Below, piece by piece: positions 9,170-17,285 of a stretch of DNA of 64,000 bases. The stretch covers positions 45,187 through 109,186 of the forward strand of contig CANPVD010000097.1 in the NCBI GenBank assembly GCA_947581615.1, read 5' to 3'. A program made the translations under genes and the position numbers. This stretch comes from Candidatus Humimonas hydrogenitrophica. Its GTDB lineage: Bacteria > Gemmatimonadota > Gemmatimonadetes > Palauibacterales > Palauibacteraceae. The notes beneath the pieces were generated by a model. It searched no databases. It had not been told where the DNA came from and worked only from the letters and a program-made list of their open reading frames with translations. Every line of letters starts with the position of its first letter. Within the stretch, counting starts at the first letter, position 1.

Positions 9170-9198
9170 TTTACACTCCTGCGGCTCCCACCTATGGT
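9170..9198 (+). promoter_or_regulatory. Candidate sigma70-type promoter for lemA operon
   Basis: TTTACA (9170-9175), a 17-base spacer, and TATGGT (9193-9198) match five and four of six consensus bases. It lies 24 bases after the EVE stop codon and about 55 bases before the lemA ATG, where a promoter for the lemA-DUF2207 pair is expected. Confidence 0.45.
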
Positions 9199-9255
9199 GT
9201 GGGCGCCGAAGATGGAAGACCGATCCGGTCGTCTCCCTCCGCCCAGGAGGACGTC

Positions 9256-9798
9256 ATGTGGCTCCTGATCCTGATCGCCGTCATCGTCGTGGGCGGCATC
9301 GTCATGTACAACGGGCTGGTACGGCTGCGCGTTCAGGCCGACAACGCGTGGGCCGACATCGACGTGCAGCTCAAGCGGCGGCACGACCTCATCCCCAACC
9401 TCGTGGAGACGGTCAAGGGCTACGCGGGTCACGAGAAGGACACCCTCGAGGGCGTGATCGAGGCGCGGAACAAGGCGATGAGCGCCCAGGGCCCCGCCGC
9501 GAAGGGGCAGGCCGAGGGCCAGCTCACCAACGCCCTCAAGTCATTGTTCGCCCTGTCGGAGTCTTATCCGCAACTGCGGGCGGTGGAGAGCTTCACGCAG
9601 CTCCAGAACACCCTGAACCAGATCGAGGACGCGGTCCAGAACGCCCGCCGGTACTACAACGCGGTCGTGCGCGACTTCAACACCAAGATCTCCCAGTTCC
9701 CCTCGAACATCGTGGCCAACGTGTTCGGCTTCCACGCCAAGGAGTTCTTCTCGCTCGGGGATGAGTCCGAGCGCGAGGTCCCCAAGGTCGACTTCTGA
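9256..9798 (+). CDS. lemA: LemA-family membrane protein
   Basis: LemA proteins have a short periplasmic N-terminus, one transmembrane helix and a long cytoplasmic helical bundle; their role is unresolved. The ATG at 9256 has GGAGG six bases upstream and gives 180 residues. Residues 2-18 are the membrane helix (LLILIAVIVVGGIVMYN). The helical domain has the family blocks ADNAWADIDVQLKRRHDLIPNL, VESFTQLQNTLNQIEDAVQNARRYYN and NTKISQFPSNIVA. The usual C-terminal motif FFSLGDESEREVPKVDF is intact. It is followed seven bases later by a DUF2207 gene, a pairing common in bacteria, suggesting a shared envelope function. Confidence 0.95.
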   Translation: MWLLILIAVIVVGGIVMYNGLVRLRVQADNAWADIDVQLKRRHDLIPNLVETVKGYAGHEKDTLEGVIEARNKAMSAQGPAAKGQAEGQLTNALKSLFALSESYPQLRAVESFTQLQNTLNQIEDAVQNARRYYNAVVRDFNTKISQFPSNIVANVFGFHAKEFFSLGDESEREVPKVDF

Positions 9799-9805
9799 GG
9801 CGATA

Positions 9806-11719
9806 ATGGACGCGACGCCCGGGGTCGCGGGCGAGCGGCGCGGCGACCGCGAGAGGAGGCGGCCCCGGAGCCGCCTCCTCTCGCGGTGGGCAGTGCTGGG
9901 AACGGTCGCGGCCTGTCTTGCCGCCACCCCGGCGGCATCGGCGGCCGACGGTGTCTCGACTTCGGACCCGGTCACCGGCGCCGTCTCTCCGGGCCCGGTG
10001 GCGCGTACCGCCTCCCGCGCTCCCGCCGGGCCGTCCGTGGCGGCGGAAGCCGCGGCCCGGTCCTGGCACATCCGCGACTTCCACTCGGAGATCCGGGTAT
10101 TCCGTACGGGCCGGATGGAAGTCGACGAGACGCTCCGCATCCAGTTCGAAGGCTCCTTCCATGGCATCTACCGGGACTTTCCGGTCCGCTACAACGGTCC
10201 GGGAGGCTTCGACTACCGGTTGTTCACGAGCGTCGTGGGGGTCGAAGACGGCCAGGGCCACGACCTCAAGTACGAGACGTCGAAGCACGGCGGAGACCTT
10301 CGCATCAAGGTCTACATCCCCGGAGCCGAGAACGCGACGCGCACGGTGACGATCCATTATCGGATCGAGAACGGGCTCCGGTTCTTCGACGACTACGACG
10401 AGCTGTACTGGAACGTGACGGGCGACCAGTGGCCCGTCCCGATCGATGCCGCGTCCACCACCATCCACCTCCCGGTCGAGGTCACGGGCGTGCGGGCCAA
10501 GGCCTACACGGGGGCCTTCGGCTCGAAGGCGCAGAATGCCGACGTCCAGCTGTCCGGCTCCATGGTTCGCATCACCTCCGCGCGACCGCTGGACATGCAC
10601 GAGGGACTCACGGCGGACGTGGCCTGGGAGGCCGGTGTCATCCAGAGGCCCACCTTCCTCACGAAGGTCGGGTGGTTCCTGAGGAGCAACTGGCCCCTGG
10701 GTCTGCCGCTCCTGGTGTTCCCGGCCATGTTCGGCATCTGGTGGAAGCGGGGCCGCGATCCCCGGCTGCGCCCGATCGCGGCCCAGTACGAGCCCCCCGA
10801 CGGCCTGACACCGGGCGAGGAAGGGGTCCTGGTCGACGACTCGCCGGACATGCGGGACATCACCGCCACCCTCGTCGACCTGGCCGTGCGCGGCTTCGTC
10901 ACCATCGAGGAGCACGACAAGAAGAAGTACCTCGGCCTCGTCGGGACCGAGCGGGACTACGCCTTCGACCTGGCGCGTCCCAAAGACGCGTGGCAGGGAC
11001 TCGCGGTCCACGAGGAGGCCCTGCTGAACGGCATCTTCGACGACGGTACGACGGAGCACGTCGGTCTGGAGGACCTCGAGGACAGCTTCTACCGGAAGCT
11101 CTCCGGCATCAAGGATGACCTGTTCGACGCGCTCATGAAGCGGGGCTATTACGGACGCCGCCCGGACCGGGTGCGCGGGATGTGGCTGGGCGTGGCCTTC
11201 GTGGGGACGGTCCTGTGCCTCATGGGCGGCCTCAAGCTGGCCAACCATTTCGCCTTCTCCGCCCTCGCCGTGGGCATCGGCGTGGTCCTGTCGGGTCTCG
11301 TCGTCGCGGTCATCGGCTGGTTCATGCCGGCCAAGACGGTGGCCGGGACGCGGGCGCTGGAGGCCGTGCTCGGGTTCGAGGAGTTCCTGAAGCGCGTCGA
11401 GGAGCCCCGCTTCCAGAAGCTCATCAAGGGCCCGAAGGACTTCGAGCGCTTCCTGCCGCACGCCATGGCGCTCGGGGTCGAGAAGTCGTGGGCCAAGGCC
11501 TTCGAGGGTATCTACACGGAGCCCCCCTCCTGGTACAGGGGCACGAGCCCGACCGGCTTCAACACCGGACTGTTCGTGGCCAGCCTCGGCAACATGTCCG
11601 CGCGCACGAGCTCCGTGATGACCTCGCAGCCTCGCAGCAGCTCGGGGAGCTCCGGCTTCGGCGGAGGCGGCGGCTTCTCGGGCGGGGGCTTCGGTGGAGG
11701 CGGAGGCGGAGCGTTCTGA
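9806..11719 (+). CDS. DUF2207-domain membrane protein with Gly-rich tail
   Basis: Partner of LemA. Starting from the ATG at 9806 (GAGG upstream) gives 637 residues: an Arg-rich N-terminus and signal/anchor segment (about 30-50), an exported DUF2207 beta-rich domain (about 85-290, HIRDFHSEIRVFRTGRMEVD, GIYRDFPVRY, LYWNVTGDQWPVPI), a transmembrane helix near 294, a cytoplasmic winged-helix-like region, two more helices near 458 and 486, and a Gly/Ser/Phe-rich tail (611-637) like those of TPM-domain proteins. Function is unknown; families of this layout pair with LemA. A perfect 17-bp inverted repeat overlaps codons 14-27, so a start further downstream (GTG at 9893) cannot be excluded. Confidence 0.88.
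   Translation: MDATPGVAGERRGDRERRRPRSRLLSRWAVLGTVAACLAATPAASAADGVSTSDPVTGAVSPGPVARTASRAPAGPSVAAEAAARSWHIRDFHSEIRVFRTGRMEVDETLRIQFEGSFHGIYRDFPVRYNGPGGFDYRLFTSVVGVEDGQGHDLKYETSKHGGDLRIKVYIPGAENATRTVTIHYRIENGLRFFDDYDELYWNVTGDQWPVPIDAASTTIHLPVEVTGVRAKAYTGAFGSKAQNADVQLSGSMVRITSARPLDMHEGLTADVAWEAGVIQRPTFLTKVGWFLRSNWPLGLPLLVFPAMFGIWWKRGRDPRLRPIAAQYEPPDGLTPGEEGVLVDDSPDMRDITATLVDLAVRGFVTIEEHDKKKYLGLVGTERDYAFDLARPKDAWQGLAVHEEALLNGIFDDGTTEHVGLEDLEDSFYRKLSGIKDDLFDALMKRGYYGRRPDRVRGMWLGVAFVGTVLCLMGGLKLANHFAFSALAVGIGVVLSGLVVAVIGWFMPAKTVAGTRALEAVLGFEEFLKRVEEPRFQKLIKGPKDFERFLPHAMALGVEKSWAKAFEGIYTEPPSWYRGTSPTGFNTGLFVASLGNMSARTSSVMTSQPRSSSGSSGFGGGGGFSGGGFGGGGGGAF
9847..9886. repeat. Perfect 17-bp inverted repeat inside the start of the DUF2207 gene
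   Basis: Arms ccgcgagaggaggcggc (9847-9863) and gccgcctcctctcgcgg (9870-9886) are perfectly complementary with a 6-base loop. In the mRNA this would form a very stable hairpin 41 bases after the assigned ATG and 49 bases after the lemA stop codon. Confidence 0.85.
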
Positions 11720-11749
11720 TGGAGCCGTGAGCAGCCGCAGGAGACACGC

Positions 11750-12229
11750 ATGACCATGGAGAAAGGCGACCGCGCGCCCGGATTCGCTCTTCCCTCCGCG
11801 CCGGGGCACGAAGTCGATGTCGGCAGGCTGATCGGGAGCGAGACGGTCGTGCTCCTCTTCTTTCCTCTCGCGTTCAGTCCCACCTGCACGACCGAGCTGT
11901 GCGCCTTCAGGGACCGGTGGGACGAATTCTCGGAGCTGGACGCACACGTGTTCGCGATCTCGGTGGACAGCCCCTTCGTGACGGACCTGTTCCGGCGCGA
12001 GGAGAACATCCCCTTCCCCGTCCTGTCGGACTTCAACCGCGATGTCGCCGAGCGCTACGGCGTGCTGTACGACGAGCTCCTCGGGCTCGAAGGGGTCGGC
12101 AAGCGCTCGGTGTTCGTGATCGGACGGGAGGGCCGCGTCGTGTATCGCTGGGTCTCCGACGACCCCGGCGTCGAGCCGGACTATGACGTGGTGCGTGACG
12201 CGGTGCGCGACGCGGTGCACACCGGCTGA
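11750..12229 (+). CDS. Peroxiredoxin (Bcp/AhpE-like)
   Basis: This is a thiol peroxidase that reduces hydroperoxides in the cytoplasm. It has 159 residues; AGGAG precedes the ATG, and a second ATG two codons on is possible. The active-site block is FFPLAFSPTCTTELC: PxxxSxxC places the peroxidatic Cys, and a second Cys five residues on corresponds to the resolving position of Bcp-type enzymes. Other core elements are GDRAPGFALPS at the N-terminus, VDSPFVTDLFR, PFPVLSDFN and the catalytic-Arg region KRSVFVIGREGRVVYRW. It follows the DUF2207 gene by 30 bases and could be co-transcribed. The thioredoxin at 5367 is a plausible reductant, by inference. Confidence 0.93.
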   Translation: MTMEKGDRAPGFALPSAPGHEVDVGRLIGSETVVLLFFPLAFSPTCTTELCAFRDRWDEFSELDAHVFAISVDSPFVTDLFRREENIPFPVLSDFNRDVAERYGVLYDELLGLEGVGKRSVFVIGREGRVVYRWVSDDPGVEPDYDVVRDAVRDAVHTG

Positions 12230-12312
12230 GACGGGCGCGGCGGAGCCTCGCCCGACCGCCGGGCCCGCCCCCGGACACCCGCCATCGTTCCGTCGCCCTC
12301 CGGAGAGGATCC

Positions 12313-13908
12313 ATGGAGCTCGATCAGATCGTCCAGGCCCTCCAGGACCCCGCCGCCTTCCCGCATCCGGCCGGTGACCTGAAGCTCCACCACACCCACA
12401 TCTCGGTCGTGGTCCTGGCGGGCGACTTCGCCTACAAGGTGAAGAAGCCGGTGGACCTGGGCTTCCTGGACTTCACGACGCTGGAGAGGCGCCGCCACTT
12501 CTGCTCCGAGGAAGTGCGGCTCAACCGGCGACTGGCGCCGGATGTTTACCTGGATGTGGTGTCCCTCACGCTCCGGGATGGCGGCCTGCGGGTGGGGGGC
12601 GAGGGTGACCCGGTCGAATACGCGGTCAGGATGCGCCGGCTCGCACCCGACGCCACGGCCCTGGCCCGACTGGAACGGGGCGAGCTCGGCCCCGGCGATG
12701 TCGAGCACCTGGCGGTCCGCATCGCCCGCTTCCACGACGAGGCGCCGGGCGGCGAGCGGATAGAGCACTTCGGACGCTACGAGGTGGTGGCGGGCAACGC
12801 CCGCGAAAACTTCGAGCAATCCAGGAGCCACCTGGGCCACACCGTCGAGGCCGGGGTCTTCGAGCGGGCCCGTGCCCTGACCGAGGCGGAGCTGGAACGA
12901 CGACGGCAGCTCATCGAGGACCGCGCCCGGCGTGGAGTCCCTCGGGACACTCACGGGGACCTCCACCTGGACCACGTCTACTTCCTGCCGGGCCGATCCC
13001 CACCGGGCGACATGGCCATCGTCGACTGCATCGAGTTCAACGAGCGCTTCCGGTTCGCCGACCCGGTCTCCGACATGGCCTTCCTGGCCATGGATCTGGC
13101 CTACCGCGACCGCCGCGACCTCGCGGCGCGGTTCACCGATGCCTACCTCGAGGCCGCCGCCGATCCCGAGGGCCGGGCCCTCGTGCCGCTGTACCGCTCC
13201 TACCGTTCCGCGGTCCGGGCCAAGGTGGAGGGCATCGCCTCGCTGGACGCCGAGGTTCCCGAGGCCGCCCGCAGCCGAGCCGCGGAGCGGGCGTGCGCCT
13301 ATTGGCTCCTCACGCTCGGCCAGCTCGAGATCCCGCCGAGGCGGCCCGGCCTCGTGCTGGTGGCCGGTCTGCCCGCCACGGGCAAGTCCACGCTGGCGGC
13401 CGGACTGGCGGAGCACGCGAGCTTCGAGGTCCTGGCCAGCGACCGGGTCCGGAAGGAGCTGGCAGGCGTCCCGCCCGGTCGCAGCGCCGCTGCGGCCCCC
13501 GACGAGGGCCTGTACGCGCCCGAGTGGACCGAGCGCACCTACGCGGCCCTCCTGGACCGGGCCTCCGCCATTCTCCACCGCGGGGGCCGCGCCCTGGTGG
13601 ATGCATCCTTCCACCGTGAGGAGCGGCGCCGCGAGTTCGTGGCGCTGGCCCGCTCGCTGGCGGTGCCGGTGTGCGTGCTCGTGTGCCGGACCGACGCCGG
13701 GAGCGTCCGGAGGAGGCTGGAGAGCCGAGCCGGGGGACCCTCGGACGCGGACTGGGAGGTCTACAGGACCATGGCCGCCCGTTGGGAGGCGCCCGGCCCC
13801 GACACGGCCCGGCACGTGGGGGACATCGACACGACGGTGGAACCAGCGGACAGCCTCCGTGCGGCCCTGGCCGAGGTCGCGGGTGCGGGACTCGTCCCGG
13901 GAGCATGA
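12313..13908 (+). CDS. Fused phosphotransferase-like / P-loop kinase protein
   Basis: This is a two-domain protein of 531 residues. The N-terminal part (about 1-330) is an aminoglycoside-phosphotransferase/protein-kinase-like fold: FAYKVKKPVDLGFLDF gives the nucleotide-binding Lys region, HGDLHLDHVYF (near 213) the catalytic loop, and DCIEFNERFRFADP the metal-binding Asp. The C-terminal part (about 345-531) is an AAA/zeta-toxin-like P-loop domain with Walker A GLPATGKST and an SDRVRKEL substrate segment. Fusions of this kind are widespread and uncharacterised; antibiotic resistance should not be assumed. It is preceded by 83 non-coding bases and followed by a hairpin. Confidence 0.9.
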   Translation: MELDQIVQALQDPAAFPHPAGDLKLHHTHISVVVLAGDFAYKVKKPVDLGFLDFTTLERRRHFCSEEVRLNRRLAPDVYLDVVSLTLRDGGLRVGGEGDPVEYAVRMRRLAPDATALARLERGELGPGDVEHLAVRIARFHDEAPGGERIEHFGRYEVVAGNARENFEQSRSHLGHTVEAGVFERARALTEAELERRRQLIEDRARRGVPRDTHGDLHLDHVYFLPGRSPPGDMAIVDCIEFNERFRFADPVSDMAFLAMDLAYRDRRDLAARFTDAYLEAAADPEGRALVPLYRSYRSAVRAKVEGIASLDAEVPEAARSRAAERACAYWLLTLGQLEIPPRRPGLVLVAGLPATGKSTLAAGLAEHASFEVLASDRVRKELAGVPPGRSAAAAPDEGLYAPEWTERTYAALLDRASAILHRGGRALVDASFHREERRREFVALARSLAVPVCVLVCRTDAGSVRRRLESRAGGPSDADWEVYRTMAARWEAPGPDTARHVGDIDTTVEPADSLRAALAEVAGAGLVPGA

Positions 13909-13969
13909 CCGGTTCGAACCCTTGCCAACCAAACCCCTTCTGCCCACTCTTCGGTTTCAGCGGTTTCAG

Positions 13970-13992
13970 CCGGCCGCGCACGGCGCGGCCGG
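13970..13992. terminator. Perfect 10-bp GC hairpin
   Basis: ccggccgcgc (13970-13979), loop acg, and gcgcggccgg (13983-13992). No T-run follows. It lies after the kinase/P-loop gene and 33 bases before the cyclase ATG, so it may end the first transcript or act in the cyclase leader. A tandem 9-base repeat (cggtttcag twice, 13952-13969) abuts it. Confidence 0.5.
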
Positions 13993-14025
13993 GGAGTGCA
14001 GCCATGCGCCCCGGAGCGCAAGCTC

Positions 14026-15582
14026 ATGGACGGCCTCGCCTCTCTTTCCGAACTGTACGAGGCGACCCGCGATATCGGACTCAGCGACGACCTCGACGGT
14101 CTCATCGACAGCATTCTCGAGCGCGCCCAGGAGTTGATCGGCTTCGAGCACTGCGCCCTCATGCTTCGCGATCCCGAGACCGACGAGCTGGCCGTGGTGC
14201 GCGTTCGAGGCTACGGCCCGCGCCGGGAGGACGTCCTGGATCTCAGACTGCGGTCGGGCGAGGGCATCTCCGGCCGTTGTGCCAGGGACCGTCAGGCCAT
14301 CCGGGTCGGCGACGTGCGGGAAGATCCCACGTACGTGGTCGGGCTCGACAGCGCCCGCTCCAACCTCGCCGTCCCGCTCGTCCTCGGGAGGGACGTGGTG
14401 GGTGTTATCAACGTGGAATCGGATCGACTCGACGCCTTCACGAGGACGCACGAGGAACTCCTCACGGTGTTGGGCGCGCAAGCCGCCCTGGCCATCTCGG
14501 CCGCACGGGATCGCGACCGGCTCCACGACCGCATTCGCCAACTGGACGCCCTCTACCGTATCAGCCGGGTCTCCAACCTGCGGAGTGACCTCGAGGGGAC
14601 GCTGCGGGCCATCCTCGAGATCGCGTGCGAGCTGTCCCCCGACAGCGACTGCCACATGGCCTTCCTGCTCGTCGACCCCGACACCGGCGACCTCCGGGTG
14701 CGGGCCGCGCGGGGCTACGGTCCGGGGCTCGAGGATCTCCGCATCCCCCTCGGGGAGGGCGTGACGGGACGGTGCGCGGCCACCGGTCGGGCGCTCATCG
14801 TCGGCGACGTCAGCCGGGAGACCTCGTATATCACCGGGGTGCCCGGGGGCAGGAGCGAGATCGCCGTACCGCTGGTCGTCGACGGCGAGGTGACGGGCGT
14901 CCTCGACGCCGAGTCCCGGCAGCCGCAGGCATTCGGGCCGGAGAGCGAACGCACCCTGACCGTGATCGCCCAGCAGGCCGCGGCCGTGATCCAGACCGTG
15001 CAGCTCCACGAGGAAACCCGTCGCCTGGCCGTGACGGATCCACTCACCGGCCTCCACAATCGCCGCTTCTTCCTGGATCGTCTCATCGAGCACCTGCAGC
15101 GGGCCGAGCGCTACGGCGAGAAGCTGGCGCTCCTCCTGCTGGACTTCGATTACTTGAAGGAAGTCAACGACTTCCATGGACACCAGGTGGGGGACCGTGC
15201 CCTGCGCGCCGTGGGGAGGCTCCTGGAGTCGTGCCTCCGGGAGAGCGACGAGGTGGCCCGCATCGGCGGCGACGAATTCGCGGCGGTGCTGCTGCAGGCG
15301 GACGGGGCCCTGATCGACACGGTCCACGACCGCATGCGCGCCGCCATCGCCGGGCTCGAGCTCAACGACGATGACGGGCAGCCGCTCCAGATCTCGTTGT
15401 CGGGCGGTGTCGCTTTCTTCCCGGACGATGCCGACGGCTCCGATCTGCTCCTTCAGCGTGCCGACGAAGCGCTGTACCGTGCCAAGCGACGCGGCCGGAA
15501 TCAGATCGCCATATACGATCCCACCCGGGCGATCCCTCCGGCGGGAGATGGCGGCCGGGCCGCGCGGCTCCGAGCGGAGTGA
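14026..15582 (+). CDS. Diguanylate cyclase, GAF-GAF-GGDEF
   Basis: This enzyme makes cyclic di-GMP from two GTP. The start at 14026 (GGAG upstream) gives 518 residues without transmembrane helices, so it is cytoplasmic. Two GAF domains occupy about 15-160 and 185-325; each contains the pattern G-E-G-x-(S/T)-G-R-C-A followed by VGDV and a hydrophobic AVPLV strand, showing they are a duplicated pair. The GGDEF domain (about 340-500) has DPLTGLHNRRFF and an intact active site RIGGDEF (414-418). An inhibitory I-site RxxD (RESD, 405-408) sits exactly five residues before it, so product inhibition is expected. GAF ligands are unknown. No phosphodiesterase or effector gene is adjacent. Confidence 0.96.
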   Translation: MDGLASLSELYEATRDIGLSDDLDGLIDSILERAQELIGFEHCALMLRDPETDELAVVRVRGYGPRREDVLDLRLRSGEGISGRCARDRQAIRVGDVREDPTYVVGLDSARSNLAVPLVLGRDVVGVINVESDRLDAFTRTHEELLTVLGAQAALAISAARDRDRLHDRIRQLDALYRISRVSNLRSDLEGTLRAILEIACELSPDSDCHMAFLLVDPDTGDLRVRAARGYGPGLEDLRIPLGEGVTGRCAATGRALIVGDVSRETSYITGVPGGRSEIAVPLVVDGEVTGVLDAESRQPQAFGPESERTLTVIAQQAAAVIQTVQLHEETRRLAVTDPLTGLHNRRFFLDRLIEHLQRAERYGEKLALLLLDFDYLKEVNDFHGHQVGDRALRAVGRLLESCLRESDEVARIGGDEFAAVLLQADGALIDTVHDRMRAAIAGLELNDDDGQPLQISLSGGVAFFPDDADGSDLLLQRADEALYRAKRRGRNQIAIYDPTRAIPPAGDGGRAARLRAE

Positions 15583-15676
15583 CGCGCGCACGCTCTCGAC
15601 CGGACCGGAACTTGCTCCCGTGAGGCCGAGACGAGACGTAGCGACCATCGCGGGCCGCATCGATCCGGGAGGACCC

Positions 15677-16006
15677 ATGGCGACACAGCTGGCACAGAAG
15701 GAATGCGTGCCCTGCAAGGGGGGCGTGCCTCCCCTCCAGGGCGATGAGCTTGCCGAGCTGCTCGAGGAGCTCGGCGGTGGCTGGGAGGTCATCGGAGAGC
15801 ATCACCTCCAGAAGGAGTTCGAGCTCGATGACTTCGCGGGAGCCCTCGATCTCGTCGACCGCATCGGTGCCCTGGCAGAGGAGCAGGGGCACCACCCCGA
15901 CCTCTTCCTGAGCTGGGGCCTGGTCAGGGTGCAGATCTGGACCCACAAGATCGACGGACTCACCGAGAGCGACTTCATCCTCGCCGCCAAGATCGAAGAG
16001 CTGTAA
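15677..16006 (+). CDS. 4a-hydroxytetrahydrobiopterin dehydratase (pterin carbinolamine dehydratase)
   Basis: This dehydrates 4a-hydroxytetrahydrobiopterin during pterin cofactor recycling. ATG at 15677 with GGAGG four bases before it gives 109 residues, a normal length. Family signatures are CVPCKGGVPPLQGDEL at the N-terminus, the catalytic GHHPDL pair of histidines, and WTHKIDGLTESDFILAAKIEEL with the third histidine. No aromatic amino-acid hydroxylase is visible in the window; many bacteria carry this enzyme alone, where it may serve molybdopterin or other pterin chemistry. It is followed 19 bases later by the glycosyltransferase frame. Confidence 0.95.
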   Translation: MATQLAQKECVPCKGGVPPLQGDELAELLEELGGGWEVIGEHHLQKEFELDDFAGALDLVDRIGALAEEQGHHPDLFLSWGLVRVQIWTHKIDGLTESDFILAAKIEEL

Positions 16007-16025
16007 CCGGCCCGACGAGGGTCCG

Positions 16026-17156
16026 CTGGCGTCTCTTCGCATAGCCTTCCTGGACTCCTGGCACGCCGACCCCGCGCGCGGTAGCGGTTCGGCGGTGGCC
16101 ATCGGCGGACTGGGGCGCGCGCTCGAAGCCCTGGGCCACGAGGTCGTGGTGCACGCCCCGGTGCGCCGCACGGGCCGGATCGTGTCACGGCTTCGCTTCA
16201 ACCTCCGACTGAGGCACTTCCGTGGCCACGGCTTCGACCTGGTCGTCGGCTTCGACCTGGACGGTTGCTGGCTGCCCGCGCTGCGGGGTCCCACCCGGGT
16301 GACGTCGCTCAAGGGCGTCATGGCGGACGAGATGCGGTTCGAGCGTGGCCCCACTCGCCTGGGGTTTCATCTCCTCTCCCGGCTCGAAGGGCGCAACGCC
16401 CGCGCCGCGGATGTCGTGCTCGTTACGAGCCGCTACAGCCGTGAGGCGGCCATCGTGGCCTACCGGCTGGACCCGGACAGGGTGAAGGTCGTCCCGGAGG
16501 GCCTCGAGCTGGGCCTGTGGCCGGATCTCGCCCCCGGTGGCCAGAGCTCGCAGGGGCACGGGGAGGAGCCCGCCCGCGGCGCGATCGAGACACGCCGTCC
16601 CGTGGTTCTCAATGTGGCTCGCCAGTACCGGCGCAAGGACACCGGCACCCTCCTGCGCGCCATGGTCCGAGTGGTAGACGCCCTCCCGAACGCGGAGCTC
16701 CGCATTGTCGGAGCGGGACCCGAGCTCGGGCGGCACCGAAGGCTGGCCCGCGACCTCGGCCTCACGGATTCGGTCCGGTTCCTGGGCGAGATGGCGGACC
16801 GCGACGCGCTGCGGCGCGAGTACGCGGCCGCCGACGTGTTCGCGCTCCCGAGCCTCCAGGAGGGGTTCGGCATCGTGTTTCTAGAGGCGATGGCCTCTCG
16901 CCTGCCGGTCGTCGCGGCCCGGGCGGGCGCGGCGCCCGAGGTGGTCCCCGACGGGGAAGCGGGCCTGATGGTCCCACCGGGGGATCCGCTGACCCTCGCC
17001 GAGGCCGTCACGCGACTCCTCGGGGATCCCGACCTTCGGGCTCGGATGGGCGCGGCTGGCCGGCGCCGCGCCGAGAGCTTCGACTGGGCGCCAGTGGCGG
17101 CACGATTCCTGGAAGCGACGGGGCTCGTGCGGGAGAGCGCCCCTCCCCGGCCCTGA
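16026..17156 (+). CDS. Glycosyltransferase family 4 (GT-B fold); start codon non-ATG
   Basis: A retaining sugar transferase using a nucleotide-sugar donor. The C-terminal half has the GT4 core: VVLNVARQYRRKDTGTLLRA, LRIVGAGPELGRHR, ADRDALRREYAAADVFALPS and the donor-binding E-x7-E element in LQEGFGIVFLEAMA. The N-terminal beta strand and glycine loop (RIAFLDSWHADPARGSGSA) are encoded upstream of the first ATG/GTG-type start (GTG 16095). No ATG, GTG or TTG lies in frame in front of that strand within the intergenic space. The best initiation site is CTG at 16026, five bases after GAGGG, giving 376 residues. No acceptor can be inferred; it is not inside a polysaccharide cluster. Confidence 0.85.
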   Translation: MASLRIAFLDSWHADPARGSGSAVAIGGLGRALEALGHEVVVHAPVRRTGRIVSRLRFNLRLRHFRGHGFDLVVGFDLDGCWLPALRGPTRVTSLKGVMADEMRFERGPTRLGFHLLSRLEGRNARAADVVLVTSRYSREAAIVAYRLDPDRVKVVPEGLELGLWPDLAPGGQSSQGHGEEPARGAIETRRPVVLNVARQYRRKDTGTLLRAMVRVVDALPNAELRIVGAGPELGRHRRLARDLGLTDSVRFLGEMADRDALRREYAAADVFALPSLQEGFGIVFLEAMASRLPVVAARAGAAPEVVPDGEAGLMVPPGDPLTLAEAVTRLLGDPDLRARMGAAGRRRAESFDWAPVAARFLEATGLVRESAPPRP

Positions 17157-17285
17157 GCGGCGGCCCCGCGTCCCCTGGGCTTGTGAGCGGGGTCCACGGC
17201 TCCGAGTTTTCGTGCACGGCAGACACGTTCCGTGAAGGGCGCTCTCGATCCGCCGATCCAGCCCCCGCACGCGAAAGATACGCCG

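Noticed and set aside
12313..13908. Possible aminoglycoside resistance gene
   Set aside because: The phosphotransferase-like domain is fused to a P-loop kinase domain, a common uncharacterised housekeeping architecture; no resistance context.
13911..13920. ggttcgaacc, resembling a tRNA T-loop
   Set aside because: It is just a 10-base palindrome; no T-stem, acceptor stem or anticodon arm can be folded around it on either strand.
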